DNA of 36,293 bases, from positions 1 through 36,293 of the forward strand of contig NZ_JACEOL010000076.1 of the NCBI RefSeq assembly GCF_013868055.1, read 5' to 3'. Of this stretch, positions 25,212 to 33,531 are shown in pieces. This DNA is from Thermoactinomyces mirandus (lineage in GTDB: Bacteria; Bacillota; Bacilli; Thermoactinomycetales; Thermoactinomycetaceae). Position numbers and translations under genes: made by a program. Every line of letters starts with the position of its first letter. Positions within the stretch are counted from its first letter, which is position 1. The notes under the pieces are model-generated. The model ran no database searches, was not told the DNA's origin, and saw nothing but the letters and a program-made list of their open reading frames with translations.

Positions 25212-26930
25212 TTATTTTCCTACCCATTGTTTTACTTTTTCCGGATGGTTTTTGACCCATTTTTCGGCTGCTTTTTCCGGAGACATTCCTTTATGGATAT
25301 CCAACATGACTTCTTCCATATCTTTTGTCGTCCAGTAGAAACGGTCAAGAATCTGGTATACTTCCGGCTTGTCTTCTTTTAACCCTTTGCGGGCAATGGT
25401 ATGAATCGTTTCTTCTCCGCTAAAGACATTTTGCGGATCTTCCAGGAACTTCAGATCAAATTCGGCAAATTTCCAATGGGGTTGCCAACCGACCACCACA
25501 ATCCATTCCCTGTTCCTGATCCTTTTTGACAATTCGGCCGTCATTGTTGCATCCGAACCATTGACCAATTGATAATCCAGACCGTATTGCCTGATCAATT
25601 TCTCAGTCGATTGCATCACGCCCGCTCCCGGGTCAATCCCGATAATTTTTCCGCCAAATTTATCTTTATACTGATTTAACTCTGCGATCGAGTCGGCTTT
25701 CACATATTTGGGAACGACCAGCCCAACCCTGGCTCCTTTCAGATTGGCTCCCAGATCCTCGTATTGCCCTTTAAACTGTTCCGCCATGATTTTGGCTGTC
25801 ACTGGCAGCCAGCCGGCGACATGGGCATCCGCATCCCCTTGTGCCACACCCTGCCACATAGGGGTCGCCTGGGTTTCAAGCAGGTCAACTTCGTAACCCT
25901 GCTGCTCCAGTACCTCCTTGACAACATTGGTACTTGCAATTTCAGATTCCCAGCTGACATAGGTCAAGGTGACCTTTTCTTTTTGCTTGCCAATGTCTGT
26001 ATAGGCAGAAATGACCAGACCAATAAGAACAAGAACGGCGACAACCGACATCCATTTCCGAACCGGAAATTTTTTCTTCTGCCCTTTTTGGACAGTTTGG
26101 ACAGGTTTTGAATTTCCCAAATTTTGTGTCACCCGGTCCAGCACAATAGCGATAACAACAATGGCCAAACCAGCTTCAAATCCAAGCCCCACCTGAAGCC
26201 GGGAAATCGATTCCAGCACAATTTCTCCCAGTCCGCCGGCTCCAATCATGGAACTGATAACAACCATGGACAAGGAAAGCATGATCGTCTGGTTAATCCC
26301 CGCCATAATGGTTGATTTGGCCAAAGGAATCTCTACTTTCACCAGTCGTTGCCAGGAAGTGGCCCCAAAAGCATCGGCAGCCTCTTTCAGCTCTCTGGAT
26401 ACCTGGCGCAACCCTAAACTGGTCATTCTGATCGTGGGCGGCATGGCAAATACCACCGAAGCAATGACAGCAGGCACTGCCCCCAAGGCAAAGAAAAACA
26501 CAGCCGGGATCAAATAGACAAATGCCGGCATCGTCTGCATAAAGTCCAGGATCGGGGTCACAATTTGCTTGACCCTGTCACTGCTTCCTGCCCACAAGCC
26601 AAAAGGAATTCCGATTATGATTGAAATGAGCGTTGACGTCAACACCAGCGCAATCGTTTCAACACTGGTTTCCCACAAACCCAGATCATAGATCAGTAAT
26701 AAGCCAATCAGTGAAAAAACAGCAATTCGAAAACGGCTTAACAACCAAACGAGCAGGGAAAGCAACAGAATGGTTATGAATGGAGGTGTTACCGATAAAA
26801 TCCGTTCAAAAAAATCGGTTGTCGGGGTAACAATTCCCTGAATGAAATCGAAAAAGGGCGCAAAGTATTCCTGCATCCATTTGATCAACACATCAATCCA
26901 GTCAGCAAGAGGGATTTTAGGCAAACTCAT
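25212..26930 (-). CDS. glycine betaine ABC transporter, fused permease and substrate-binding protein (OpuAB-OpuAC type)
   Basis: The protein imports glycine betaine or related compatible solutes. The 572-aa chain has an N-terminal permease of several membrane helices (about 50-275) with the ABC-coupling EAA loop EAADAFGATSWQRLVKVEIP (about 182-201). After a charged linker and one further membrane segment (about 293-309) follows a periplasmic-type binding domain facing outwards (about 315-572). Trp-containing segments MWQGVAQGDADAH, GWLPVT and GWQPHW fit the Trp cage that holds betaine. The same fusion is known in Lactococcus OpuA; B. subtilis has separate proteins. Its ATG overlaps the ATPase gene stop by four bases. 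Confidence 0.93.
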   Translation of the reverse strand: MSLPKIPLADWIDVLIKWMQEYFAPFFDFIQGIVTPTTDFFERILSVTPPFITILLLSLLVWLLSRFRIAVFSLIGLLLIYDLGLWETSVETIALVLTSTLISIIIGIPFGLWAGSSDRVKQIVTPILDFMQTMPAFVYLIPAVFFFALGAVPAVIASVVFAMPPTIRMTSLGLRQVSRELKEAADAFGATSWQRLVKVEIPLAKSTIMAGINQTIMLSLSMVVISSMIGAGGLGEIVLESISRLQVGLGFEAGLAIVVIAIVLDRVTQNLGNSKPVQTVQKGQKKKFPVRKWMSVVAVLVLIGLVISAYTDIGKQKEKVTLTYVSWESEIASTNVVKEVLEQQGYEVDLLETQATPMWQGVAQGDADAHVAGWLPVTAKIMAEQFKGQYEDLGANLKGARVGLVVPKYVKADSIAELNQYKDKFGGKIIGIDPGAGVMQSTEKLIRQYGLDYQLVNGSDATMTAELSKRIRNREWIVVVGWQPHWKFAEFDLKFLEDPQNVFSGEETIHTIARKGLKEDKPEVYQILDRFYWTTKDMEEVMLDIHKGMSPEKAAEKWVKNHPEKVKQWVGK

Positions 26931-28129
26931 TCGTTATCCCCTCCTTGCCCGGCTAATGCCGCCCAAACCGCTCCACGCCCAACAATCCCAAGCAGACGGT
27001 CTTCATCATCAACGACAACGGCTGGAAGAGTCTGGTCTGTTTGTTGTCCAAGTTCAGAGACAATCTCTTGCAATGGCGTGTCCCTTTTTACTTTAACCAT
27101 TTTCGTAATTAATATTTCTTCAATAGCCTTGTTTTTTTTCATCGCATCTTTCAACCTGTCAGCACTCAAAATTCCTTTAAACTTGCGGTTACGGTCAATG
27201 GCGATAACAGTAGGAATCGATTTGTCCCGCATTTTTTTGGCAGCAACCCGGAATCCGTCTTTCCCCAGAATAATGGTTTCCGCCTTGCGCATGATATTTT
27301 CAGCCGTCAACACCCTTCCCAAATTAACATCCTCTACAAAACGTTCCACATAATCATTGGCAGGCGATGTTAGAATTTCTTCCGGTGTTCCGACCTGGAC
27401 AATCTCACCGTCCCGCATCAAAACAATACGGTCTCCAATACGCAAAGCTTCATCCAGATCATGCGTAATAAATATGATGGTTTTATTCATAGCGCGTTGA
27501 AGGTCGACCAGTTCTTCCTGCATCTCTTTGCGGATCAACGGGTCAAGTGCGCTGAAAGCCTCATCCATCAGCAAAACATCCGGATCATTGGCCAAAGCTC
27601 TGGCCAATCCGACACGCTGTTGCATCCCCCCGCTCAACTGGCTGGGGTAACTGTCGGCCCAATTCTCCAAACCGACCAGTTTCAGGCTTTCCATCGCCTT
27701 TTGCCGCCGGTCTGAAGCCGGTTCTCCCTGAATTTCCAGACCAAATTCCACATTTTCAATCACTGTCTTGTGCGGAAAAAGAGCAAATCTTTGGAAGACC
27801 ATACTGATTTTTTTCCGCCGCAGTTCGCGCAGTTTATCAGCATGCATATCGACAATGTTTTCATTATCAATCAAAACTTGTCCGGCTGTTGGCTCAATCA
27901 GCCGGTTGATCATTCGCAACAATGTCGATTTTCCGCTTCCGGACAACCCCATAATTACGAATATTTCTCCACTTTCCACCGTGAAGTTGGCACGGTTGAC
28001 ACCGACAGTGGCTCTCGTCTCTTTGAAGATCTCGGCTTTCTTTTTTCCCTCTTTAAGCATTCTTAAGGCTTTTTTCGTCGATTTGCCAAAAATTTTAGTC
28101 AGATCTCTTACTTCGATTTGACTACTCAA
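26927..28129 (-). CDS. glycine betaine ABC transporter ATP-binding protein (OpuAA type)
   Basis: ATPase that powers the betaine importer. The 400-aa protein has Walker A GLSGSGKST (61-69), the ABC signature LSGGMQQ (165-171) and Walker B DVLLMDE (184-190). The characteristic N-terminal extension of OpuAA/ProV (TKIFGKSTKKAL) precedes the ATPase core. The C-terminal 120 residues contain two CBS domains, which in OpuA sense ionic strength; the tail ends acidic (GQGGDNE). It starts at TTG 28129 after GGAGGG. It is the first gene of the two-gene operon. The 103 bases upstream hold a CCTCGG...CCGAGG inverted repeat (28174-28207) but no clear promoter. Confidence 0.93.
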   Translation of the reverse strand: MSSQIEVRDLTKIFGKSTKKALRMLKEGKKKAEIFKETRATVGVNRANFTVESGEIFVIMGLSGSGKSTLLRMINRLIEPTAGQVLIDNENIVDMHADKLRELRRKKISMVFQRFALFPHKTVIENVEFGLEIQGEPASDRRQKAMESLKLVGLENWADSYPSQLSGGMQQRVGLARALANDPDVLLMDEAFSALDPLIRKEMQEELVDLQRAMNKTIIFITHDLDEALRIGDRIVLMRDGEIVQVGTPEEILTSPANDYVERFVEDVNLGRVLTAENIMRKAETIILGKDGFRVAAKKMRDKSIPTVIAIDRNRKFKGILSADRLKDAMKKNKAIEEILITKMVKVKRDTPLQEIVSELGQQTDQTLPAVVVDDEDRLLGIVGRGAVWAALAGQGGDNE

Positions 28130-28232
28130 AAATATCCCTCCATTCTCAGTGTTATATTTTTCCCTATAATTAGCCTCGGAAAACAGGTTTTAATTTCCAT
28201 CCCGAGGAAGGCCACTGTATGGAAAACAGATG

Positions 28233-28266
28233 AAAAAAAGGCGTCTAAAATACAGACACCTTTTTT
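28233..28266 (-). terminator. terminator of the galactitol-type operon
   Basis: In minus-strand RNA GGUGUCU pairs with AGACGCC (one U-G pair), with AAAAAA before and a T-run after it. It lies about 55 bases after the gatD stop codon and ends the long leftward operon before the betaine transporter promoter region. Confidence 0.87.
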
Positions 28267-28322
28267 CAACAATTTACGATCTGTCAATTTGTAGATTTGC
28301 AGGCAAACTCTTTCGCCTTCCT

Positions 28323-29381
28323 TTATTTCGCTTTTTTATCGGGGTAAAATAACACTTTTACAAAATCTATCTCTTTATTAATGATCTGCCTGAATATGGC
28401 CGGGCCCCGCTCCAGTTCCAGCCGATGGGAAATCATCGGTTTCACATCGATCTGGCCTGTCCCCATATAATGTACGGATGATGTCCATTCTTTTCCCGGA
28501 AACGGAGCGGAAACTGCGTTCCAGGATCCATAAACCTTTAATTCATTCCGTACAATTTTTTCAAAGTAAAACCGTTCAATTTGAATATCTGCATAGGGGA
28601 TTCCCATAAAGACGACTTCTCCGCCTTTTTTGGGCAGTGCAAATACCTGGGCGGATGTAACTGGCGACCCGGCTGATTCAACAGCCAAATCCACTCCTTT
28701 GCCATTGGTATAATCTATCAATTGTTTATGCGGCGATTCTTCCAGAGAATTGATCAAAACATCCGCACCCAGTTCTTTTGCCAATTTCAATTTGGCCTCA
28801 TCGATGTCAATGGCATAAACTTTGCTTGCACCGAATATTTTGGCCCATTGCACCGCCAAAAGTCCGATACTCCCAACTCCCATAATGGCCACTTCCGCCC
28901 CCGGATGAATGGTTGTCTGGTAGAATCCGTGGGCTACCACCGAGGAAGGCTCCACCAGTGCGGCCGTATCGTAATCCACATGATCGGAAAGAGGAATGAT
29001 GTGGCTTTTTGGTAATTTTACATATTCGGCATATGCTCCCGGACGATAGGCACCGATCACGGAAAGGTTTTTACATTGGGAAGGATGACCGCTCAGGCAG
29101 CTATCGCATTTGCCGCAGACAAACGTGGGGCACGCCGCAACCCGGTCTCCAACCTTGATCCCATCTACACCTGGGCCGATTTCCGCCACTTCTCCTGAAA
29201 ATTCATGCCCAAAGATCATTCCTTCCACATATGGTCCCAGCTTTTTATAACGCGATATATCTGAACCGCAAATACCAACTGCCTTTACCTTGATAATCAC
29301 GTCATCATTGTTTTTTATGACAGGCACGGGCGAATCTTCAAAACGCAGATCCTGCACCCCGTAAAGATTTAACGATTTCAA
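28323..29381 (-). CDS. gatD: GatD-like zinc-dependent polyol-phosphate dehydrogenase
   Basis: Medium-chain zinc alcohol dehydrogenase most like galactitol-1-phosphate 5-dehydrogenase. The 352-aa protein has catalytic zinc ligands C38 (GICGSD) and H59-E60 (GHEFSG), structural zinc cysteines C89, C92, C95 and C103, and the NAD motif GVGSIG. The segment GSWNAVSAPFPGKEW corresponds to GSWMNYSSPWPGQEW in E. coli GatD. It starts at TTG 29381; the AAAGGATG site upstream overlaps the end of the small gene before it. It is the last gene of the operon. True substrate may differ because no tagatose-bisphosphate aldolase is present. Confidence 0.85.
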   Translation of the reverse strand: MKSLNLYGVQDLRFEDSPVPVIKNNDDVIIKVKAVGICGSDISRYKKLGPYVEGMIFGHEFSGEVAEIGPGVDGIKVGDRVAACPTFVCGKCDSCLSGHPSQCKNLSVIGAYRPGAYAEYVKLPKSHIIPLSDHVDYDTAALVEPSSVVAHGFYQTTIHPGAEVAIMGVGSIGLLAVQWAKIFGASKVYAIDIDEAKLKLAKELGADVLINSLEESPHKQLIDYTNGKGVDLAVESAGSPVTSAQVFALPKKGGEVVFMGIPYADIQIERFYFEKIVRNELKVYGSWNAVSAPFPGKEWTSSVHYMGTGQIDVKPMISHRLELERGPAIFRQIINKEIDFVKVLFYPDKKAK

Positions 29382-29387
29382 ACATTA

Positions 29388-29549
29388 TCATCCTTTCGCT
29401 GACGCATTCCGTTCCTTTTTCTTCTTCATGTACAGCTGGTATATTGCTATTCCCACGATAATTGTGTTAAAAATTAATTGGTGCTCAATATAGAATTGAC
29501 TGATCCCTCTGAAGGGACCCAACATGGCATCTAAAAATTGATCTATCAT
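29388..29549 (-). CDS. small membrane protein, 53 aa, unknown function
   Basis: A short gene between deoC and gatD. The ATG at 29549 has TGAGG nine bases upstream, and the TGA lies inside the gatD ribosome binding site, so the two are probably translated together. The product begins with an amphipathic segment (MIDQFLDAMLG), then has one membrane helix (about residues 24-41, LIFNTIIVGIAIYQLYM) and a strongly basic tail (KKKKER). Under the positive-inside rule the tail is cytoplasmic. It resembles no family I know. Position within a PTS operon suggests an accessory or regulatory peptide for the permease. Confidence 0.7.
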   Translation of the reverse strand: MIDQFLDAMLGPFRGISQFYIEHQLIFNTIIVGIAIYQLYMKKKKERNASAKG

Positions 29550-29582
29550 CTTGTTTGGCCTCAATTCTGAAAGAGGTTGGAA

Positions 29583-29605
29583 CGATTAAGCTCCCAGCTT
29601 AATCG
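29583..29605 (-). repeat. 10-bp stem-loop after deoC
   Basis: CGATTAAGCT (29583-29592) pairs perfectly with AGCTTAATCG (29596-29605) around a 3-base loop. It lies between deoC and the small membrane protein gene with no T-run, so it is probably an mRNA stability or processing stem. Confidence 0.7.
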
Positions 29606-29617
29606 CTCAGTCATTCT

Positions 29618-30289
29618 TCAATAATCGCCATCAAAAACCTGCCCGTTTATGATGGCAATGGCACTACTTGCACCGATGCGATCAGCGCCGGCTTTCACCA
29701 TATTGACAGCATCTTCGTATGTTTTTATGCCGCCGGCCGCTTTGATCCCGATTTTGTTTCCAGCTATGGAACGAAGCAATTGAATGTCTTTTACATCTGC
29801 ACCGCCGCCATTAAATCCGGTCGCCGTTTTTACAAAGTCGGCACCAGCCTCCATCACCAGTCTGGTGGCGGTGATTTTTTCCTCATCTGTTAACAATCCG
29901 GTTTCGATAATTACCTTGGTCGTGAGCCCTTTCGAGGCTTTGACCACTTCAGCAATATCTTTTTTTACAACATCGTATTCCCTGGATTTCAATGCTCCCA
30001 GATTGATCAACATGTCTATTTCTTCTGCACCGTTTCGGATCGCTTCCCCGGTTTCTTCCACTTTTGCGTGGGTGGTCGCTCCGCCAAGCGAAAAGCCGAT
30101 CGGTGCGCCAACTTTGATCCCGTAAGGCGATAACAGGTTATAGGCATATGGCACATAATAAGGGTTGACAAAAACGGTCCTGAATCCATATTCAACGGTT
30201 TCATCACAGAATTTCTTCAGATCCGCCTTGCTGGCACCTGGCTTTAACAACGTATAATCAATTATCGAGATTAACTCCTGTTGATTCAC
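29618..30289 (-). CDS. deoC: DeoC-family (deoxyribose-phosphate) aldolase
   Basis: Class I aldolase. DeoC normally splits 2-deoxyribose-5-phosphate into glyceraldehyde-3-phosphate and acetaldehyde. The 223-aa protein has Schiff-base lysine K154 in FVKTATGF, the second active-site lysine K183 in GIKAAGGI, and D92 in EEIDMLIN. All catalytic residues are present. I prefer GTG 30289 as the start because AAGGGG lies nine bases before it; an ATG at 30307 would add six residues. The gene is embedded in a galactitol-type PTS operon instead of a nucleoside operon, so its substrate may be a different phosphorylated sugar. Confidence 0.92.
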   Translation of the reverse strand: MNQQELISIIDYTLLKPGASKADLKKFCDETVEYGFRTVFVNPYYVPYAYNLLSPYGIKVGAPIGFSLGGATTHAKVEETGEAIRNGAEEIDMLINLGALKSREYDVVKKDIAEVVKASKGLTTKVIIETGLLTDEEKITATRLVMEAGADFVKTATGFNGGGADVKDIQLLRSIAGNKIGIKAAGGIKTYEDAVNMVKAGADRIGASSAIAIINGQVFDGDY

Positions 30290-30313
30290 TTTTGCTTCCC
30301 CTTTCATGAATAT

Positions 30314-31345
30314 CTATTCCACAGGGGTTAACAAAACCTTGATCGCTTCCCCGCTTTTAATTGCCCGATATGCCTTATCCCACTCCGTAATGTCAAATAT
30401 ATGGGTTACCAAAGCTCTGGCATTTACTTTTCCCTCATTCATCAACGCCAGTGATGGTTCCCAATCCGCTGACTTCTGACTTCTGCTTCCAAACACCCGA
30501 ATCTCTTTCTGAATGATTTTTTCCAGATCAAATTGGACTTCAGGCTGAGCAAAGAGTCCTACTTGCACGTATTGTCCTTTTTTGTGCAACAGATCAAGTC
30601 CCAGTTTGGCGGCAGGTACTGCACCCGAGCATTCCAGCACGACGTCGGCGCCATAACCGTCTGTCAATTGATGGACCAGTTCTTTCACATCTTCTTTTTC
30701 CGTATTGACGGCGTAATCTGTCCCCACTTCGATCGCTTTCTCCAACCGCTGTCTGTCATTTGTCAAACCAGTGATAATAACCGTAGCCCCGCAGCTCTTC
30801 GCCACTTGGGCTGCCAGCAGTCCAATAGGGCCCGGACCGATGACAACAACGAGATCACCTTCATGGATTTCTGCTTTGGCCACAGCGTGATGGGTACAGG
30901 CTAACGGTTCGGTCATTGCTGCCGATTGAAAATCCACATTTTCAGGAAGCTTGTGAACACTCTGTTTGCGGGCGAGCAAATATTTTGCAAATCCTCCGTC
31001 CTGATGCGTTCCCAGACCTCTCCGGCGGTTACACAGGTTATAATCTCCGGTTTTGCAATATCGGCATTCCCCGCAGATATAAAACGTGGTTTCTGAAGTC
31101 ACCCGGTCTCCAGCTTGAAACTCTGTCACTCCTTCTCCCACTTCAGTCACTACCCCTGAAAATTCGTGTCCCAATGTAACCGGCACACCCACTTTGTAAT
31201 GACCTTCAAACGTATGAATATCCGACCCGCAGACTCCTGCATACTTCACTTCGATTTTTATTTGATCTTTTCCAGGTTTTGGCTCCGGTTTGTCCTGTAT
31301 TTCCAGATTTCCGTATCCAGGTGCTGTTTTAACCAGTGCTTTCAT
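30314..31345 (-). CDS. zinc-dependent alcohol/polyol dehydrogenase (sorbitol-dehydrogenase-like)
   Basis: Medium-chain dehydrogenase, 343 aa. Catalytic zinc ligands are C39 (GVCGSD) and H60-E61 (GHEFSG); the four structural zinc cysteines are C91, C94, C97 and C105 (CGECRYC). The cofactor motif is GPGPIG (about 169-174). It belongs broadly to the L-threonine/sorbitol/arabitol-phosphate dehydrogenase group. It is distinct from the GatD-like enzyme in the same operon, so the pathway may have two oxidation steps or two substrates. It starts 34 bases after the IIC gene, with AGGGGGAG before the ATG. Exact substrate unknown. Confidence 0.87.
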   Translation of the reverse strand: MKALVKTAPGYGNLEIQDKPEPKPGKDQIKIEVKYAGVCGSDIHTFEGHYKVGVPVTLGHEFSGVVTEVGEGVTEFQAGDRVTSETTFYICGECRYCKTGDYNLCNRRRGLGTHQDGGFAKYLLARKQSVHKLPENVDFQSAAMTEPLACTHHAVAKAEIHEGDLVVVIGPGPIGLLAAQVAKSCGATVIITGLTNDRQRLEKAIEVGTDYAVNTEKEDVKELVHQLTDGYGADVVLECSGAVPAAKLGLDLLHKKGQYVQVGLFAQPEVQFDLEKIIQKEIRVFGSRSQKSADWEPSLALMNEGKVNARALVTHIFDITEWDKAYRAIKSGEAIKVLLTPVE

Positions 31346-31379
31346 ACTGGACTCCCCCTGCTTTCTTCGATGTCAGTCA

Positions 31380-32639
31380 TTAATTGAATATCTCGAACAG
31401 TCTCCAAATCAGCCAGTTTATCAGGTTACCGCCCTGATCGATGCTTGAAGTCATCGCTGACCCTTCAGGCAAATTGATATTTGCCGCCTGGGCCATATCT
31501 GTAAAGATAGGGGCGATATCCGTTGCCATATAAAGTGATAACGCAATCATGATCGTTCCTACAATCACCGAATGTACGATATTGCCTCTTGCTGCCCCGA
31601 CGATAAAAGCAACAATGAACGGAATGGTAGCCAGATCGCCAAATGGGAGAACCGCGTTTCCGGGCAGGATGATTGCAATTAGAACAGTAACTGGTGTCAA
31701 AATTAATGCTGTTGCGATCACCGCGGGATTTCCCAGCAATACGGCCGCATCAAGTCCGATATTGATTTCCCTGTCTCCAAAATGTTTGTTCAGCCATTTT
31801 TGTGCTGATTGGGAGATGGGCATCAAGCCTTCCATCAAAATCTTGACCATACGCGGCATCAAAATCATGACCGCTGCCATGGACATACCGATTTTAATGA
31901 TTTCTCCGATTTCATACCCTGCCAGTGCTCCGATAGCAGCCCCCAAAACCAGACCGATAAACATGGAATCCCCAAAAATGCCAAACCGCTTTTGGATGCT
32001 GTCAGGATCGGCATGCAAACTTTTAATCCCCGGAATTTTTTGAACCAGTTTAACCAGCCAGATTCCCGGCGCATAAGAAATCGTACTGCCTGTTGCCACC
32101 GAAACGCCCGGCATTTCATAAAAATCCCTGACCATCGGTGTTGTCCAGTCTGCAACTTTCAGACAGACAATCTGAAACATCACAGCTGCAATCAAAGCCT
32201 GCCAGATGCTGCCTGAAATGGTGTAAACGACAGCAGCCATAAATGTATAGTGCCAGAAATTCCAGATATCGACGTTCATTGTTTTGGTTGTTTTGGTAAG
32301 CAGCATCACAACGTTTACAACTAGCCCGAGAGGAATGATAAAAGCTGCAACAATGGAAGCCCATGCAATGGAGGATGTGGCCGGCCATCCGATATCAATC
32401 ACATTTAGACTGACCCCCAACCGGTCAACCATTGCCTGTGCGGCAGGTCCCAGATTTTCTGTCAGCAAATCGACGACCAGAAAGATTCCGACAAAGGCCA
32501 CCCCGATTGTCAGCCCGGAACGAAATGCTTTGCCCGGTTTTTGGCCAAAAAGAAGTCCCAGGATAAAGATTGCAACCGGAAGGATAACTGTGGCCCCCAA
32601 ATTCAGAAATCCCTGAATAAACCCTACAAAAGTTTGCAT
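31380..32639 (-). CDS. gatC: PTS galactitol-family EIIC permease
   Basis: Membrane channel of a galactitol-type PTS. The 419-aa protein has about ten to twelve hydrophobic segments and matches GatC in its opening (GFLNLGATVILPVAIFILGL), in the central FYEMPGVSVATGSTISYAPG and in the DAAVLLGNPAVIATALILTPVTV segment. GatC-type permeases import galactitol, but relatives take pentitols such as arabitol, xylitol or ribitol. A GGGGGG site precedes the ATG. A strong stem-loop lies in the gap to gatB. Confidence 0.92.
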   Translation of the reverse strand: MQTFVGFIQGFLNLGATVILPVAIFILGLLFGQKPGKAFRSGLTIGVAFVGIFLVVDLLTENLGPAAQAMVDRLGVSLNVIDIGWPATSSIAWASIVAAFIIPLGLVVNVVMLLTKTTKTMNVDIWNFWHYTFMAAVVYTISGSIWQALIAAVMFQIVCLKVADWTTPMVRDFYEMPGVSVATGSTISYAPGIWLVKLVQKIPGIKSLHADPDSIQKRFGIFGDSMFIGLVLGAAIGALAGYEIGEIIKIGMSMAAVMILMPRMVKILMEGLMPISQSAQKWLNKHFGDREINIGLDAAVLLGNPAVIATALILTPVTVLIAIILPGNAVLPFGDLATIPFIVAFIVGAARGNIVHSVIVGTIMIALSLYMATDIAPIFTDMAQAANINLPEGSAMTSSIDQGGNLINWLIWRLFEIFN

Positions 32640-32660
32640 TACGTTTTCCCCCCTATTACG

Positions 32661-32710
32661 GATAGTAATTCCGGGGTTTCTGCAGCTGGCGCGAAACCCG
32701 GCTTACTATC
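32661..32710 (-). repeat. long intercistronic stem-loop between gatB and gatC
   Basis: GATAGTAA and CCGGGTTTC on the minus strand pair with GAAACCCCGG and TTACTATC, giving a stem of about 17 pairs with small bulges and a 12-base loop. There is no T-run. It lies between the soluble PTS genes and the permease, where a processing or stabilising stem could change the ratio of components. Confidence 0.8.
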
Positions 32711-32722
32711 TCTCAAGGCTGA

Positions 32723-33007
32723 TTATTTCTTCAATTCTTCCAAAATCCGCTGTCTGGTTTCTTCCACTCCAACTCCGGTCAGAAATGAGCGTGCATTAAT
32801 AACCGGAAACGGATATTCCTTTTTTGTCATTGCTGTTGTTACCAAAAGGTCTGCTCTGTCTTCATACACACCGACTTCAGCAATCTTGATCTGAATCAGA
32901 TCCACATCAAGATTATGGTCTCTGGCCAATTGCTCAATCGCGCTGTTTACAACGGTGGAGGTTGCAATTCCTGCACCGCAAGCAACCAGGACAATTTTTT
33001 TCGCCAC
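32723..33007 (-). CDS. gatB: PTS galactitol-family EIIB component
   Basis: Small phosphocarrier, 94 aa, that hands phosphate from IIA to the incoming polyol. It begins MAKKIVLVACGAGIATST, with C10 as the phosphorylated cysteine followed by the P-loop of GatB proteins. It starts at GTG 33007, which shares one base with the TAG stop of the IIA gene; AAGGAGGTG lies seven bases upstream. Confidence 0.93.
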   Translation of the reverse strand: MAKKIVLVACGAGIATSTVVNSAIEQLARDHNLDVDLIQIKIAEVGVYEDRADLLVTTAMTKKEYPFPVINARSFLTGVGVEETRQRILEELKK

Positions 33008-33495
33008 TATTTATCACCTCCTTTAAATGCGACAAGGTTCAGTTTTTCTTCCAACAGCCTTCTAATAAAGGTTTTGTCTTTTGCTTCAGCGATCTTTTTC
33101 AATATTTCTTCCTCCTGGAAAATCTGCATCAATTTTTGCAGAAAGGTAAGCTGGGAGTGAGCCTCATCCATGGCCAGCATAAACACCAGCCTTACCGCTA
33201 TTGTTTTGCTTTCTTCCCCCATAACTACAAAATCGACCGGATTCTTTAAGACGGCAACACTGATTGACTTTTGCTTTACATGTTCCACGTCCGTATGGGG
33301 AATCGCCACCGGAACGCTGCCTGTGGGAAGCCCTGTCGCAAATTCTCTTTCTCTTTTCAAAATGGCAGGAATAAAACTTTTCTTGACCAAGCCTTTTTCG
33401 ACAAGATTTGCAGACATGATTCTCAATACTTTTTCCGCCGTATCACCTTCCAGGTTCAGAAAAATAACTGATTCGTCAAAAAATAGTTTACTCAT
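33007..33495 (-). CDS. gatA: PTS fructose/galactitol-type EIIA component
   Basis: EIIA of the fructose-mannitol fold, 162 aa from the chosen start. The phosphorylated histidine is H67 in VAIPHTDVEHV, and the segment RLVFMLAMDEAHSQLTFLQKLMQIF is typical of this domain. The start is uncertain: GTG 33504, ATG 33498 and ATG 33495 are all in frame. I prefer 33495, six bases after a GGGGTG site. It follows the regulator gene by about 36 bases and leads the PTS genes. Confidence 0.9.
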   Translation of the reverse strand: MSKLFFDESVIFLNLEGDTAEKVLRIMSANLVEKGLVKKSFIPAILKREREFATGLPTGSVPVAIPHTDVEHVKQKSISVAVLKNPVDFVVMGEESKTIAVRLVFMLAMDEAHSQLTFLQKLMQIFQEEEILKKIAEAKDKTFIRRLLEEKLNLVAFKGGDK

Positions 33496-33531
33496 CATTT
33501 GCACCCCAATATTTTGTTTCTATCCGGTTTA

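Noticed and set aside
31549..32043. 164-codon open frame on the plus strand opposite gatC
   Set aside because: It is antisense to a well-supported membrane protein gene; such genes commonly give long antisense frames. Repetitive Ile/Pro/Met composition is an artefact of the opposite strand.
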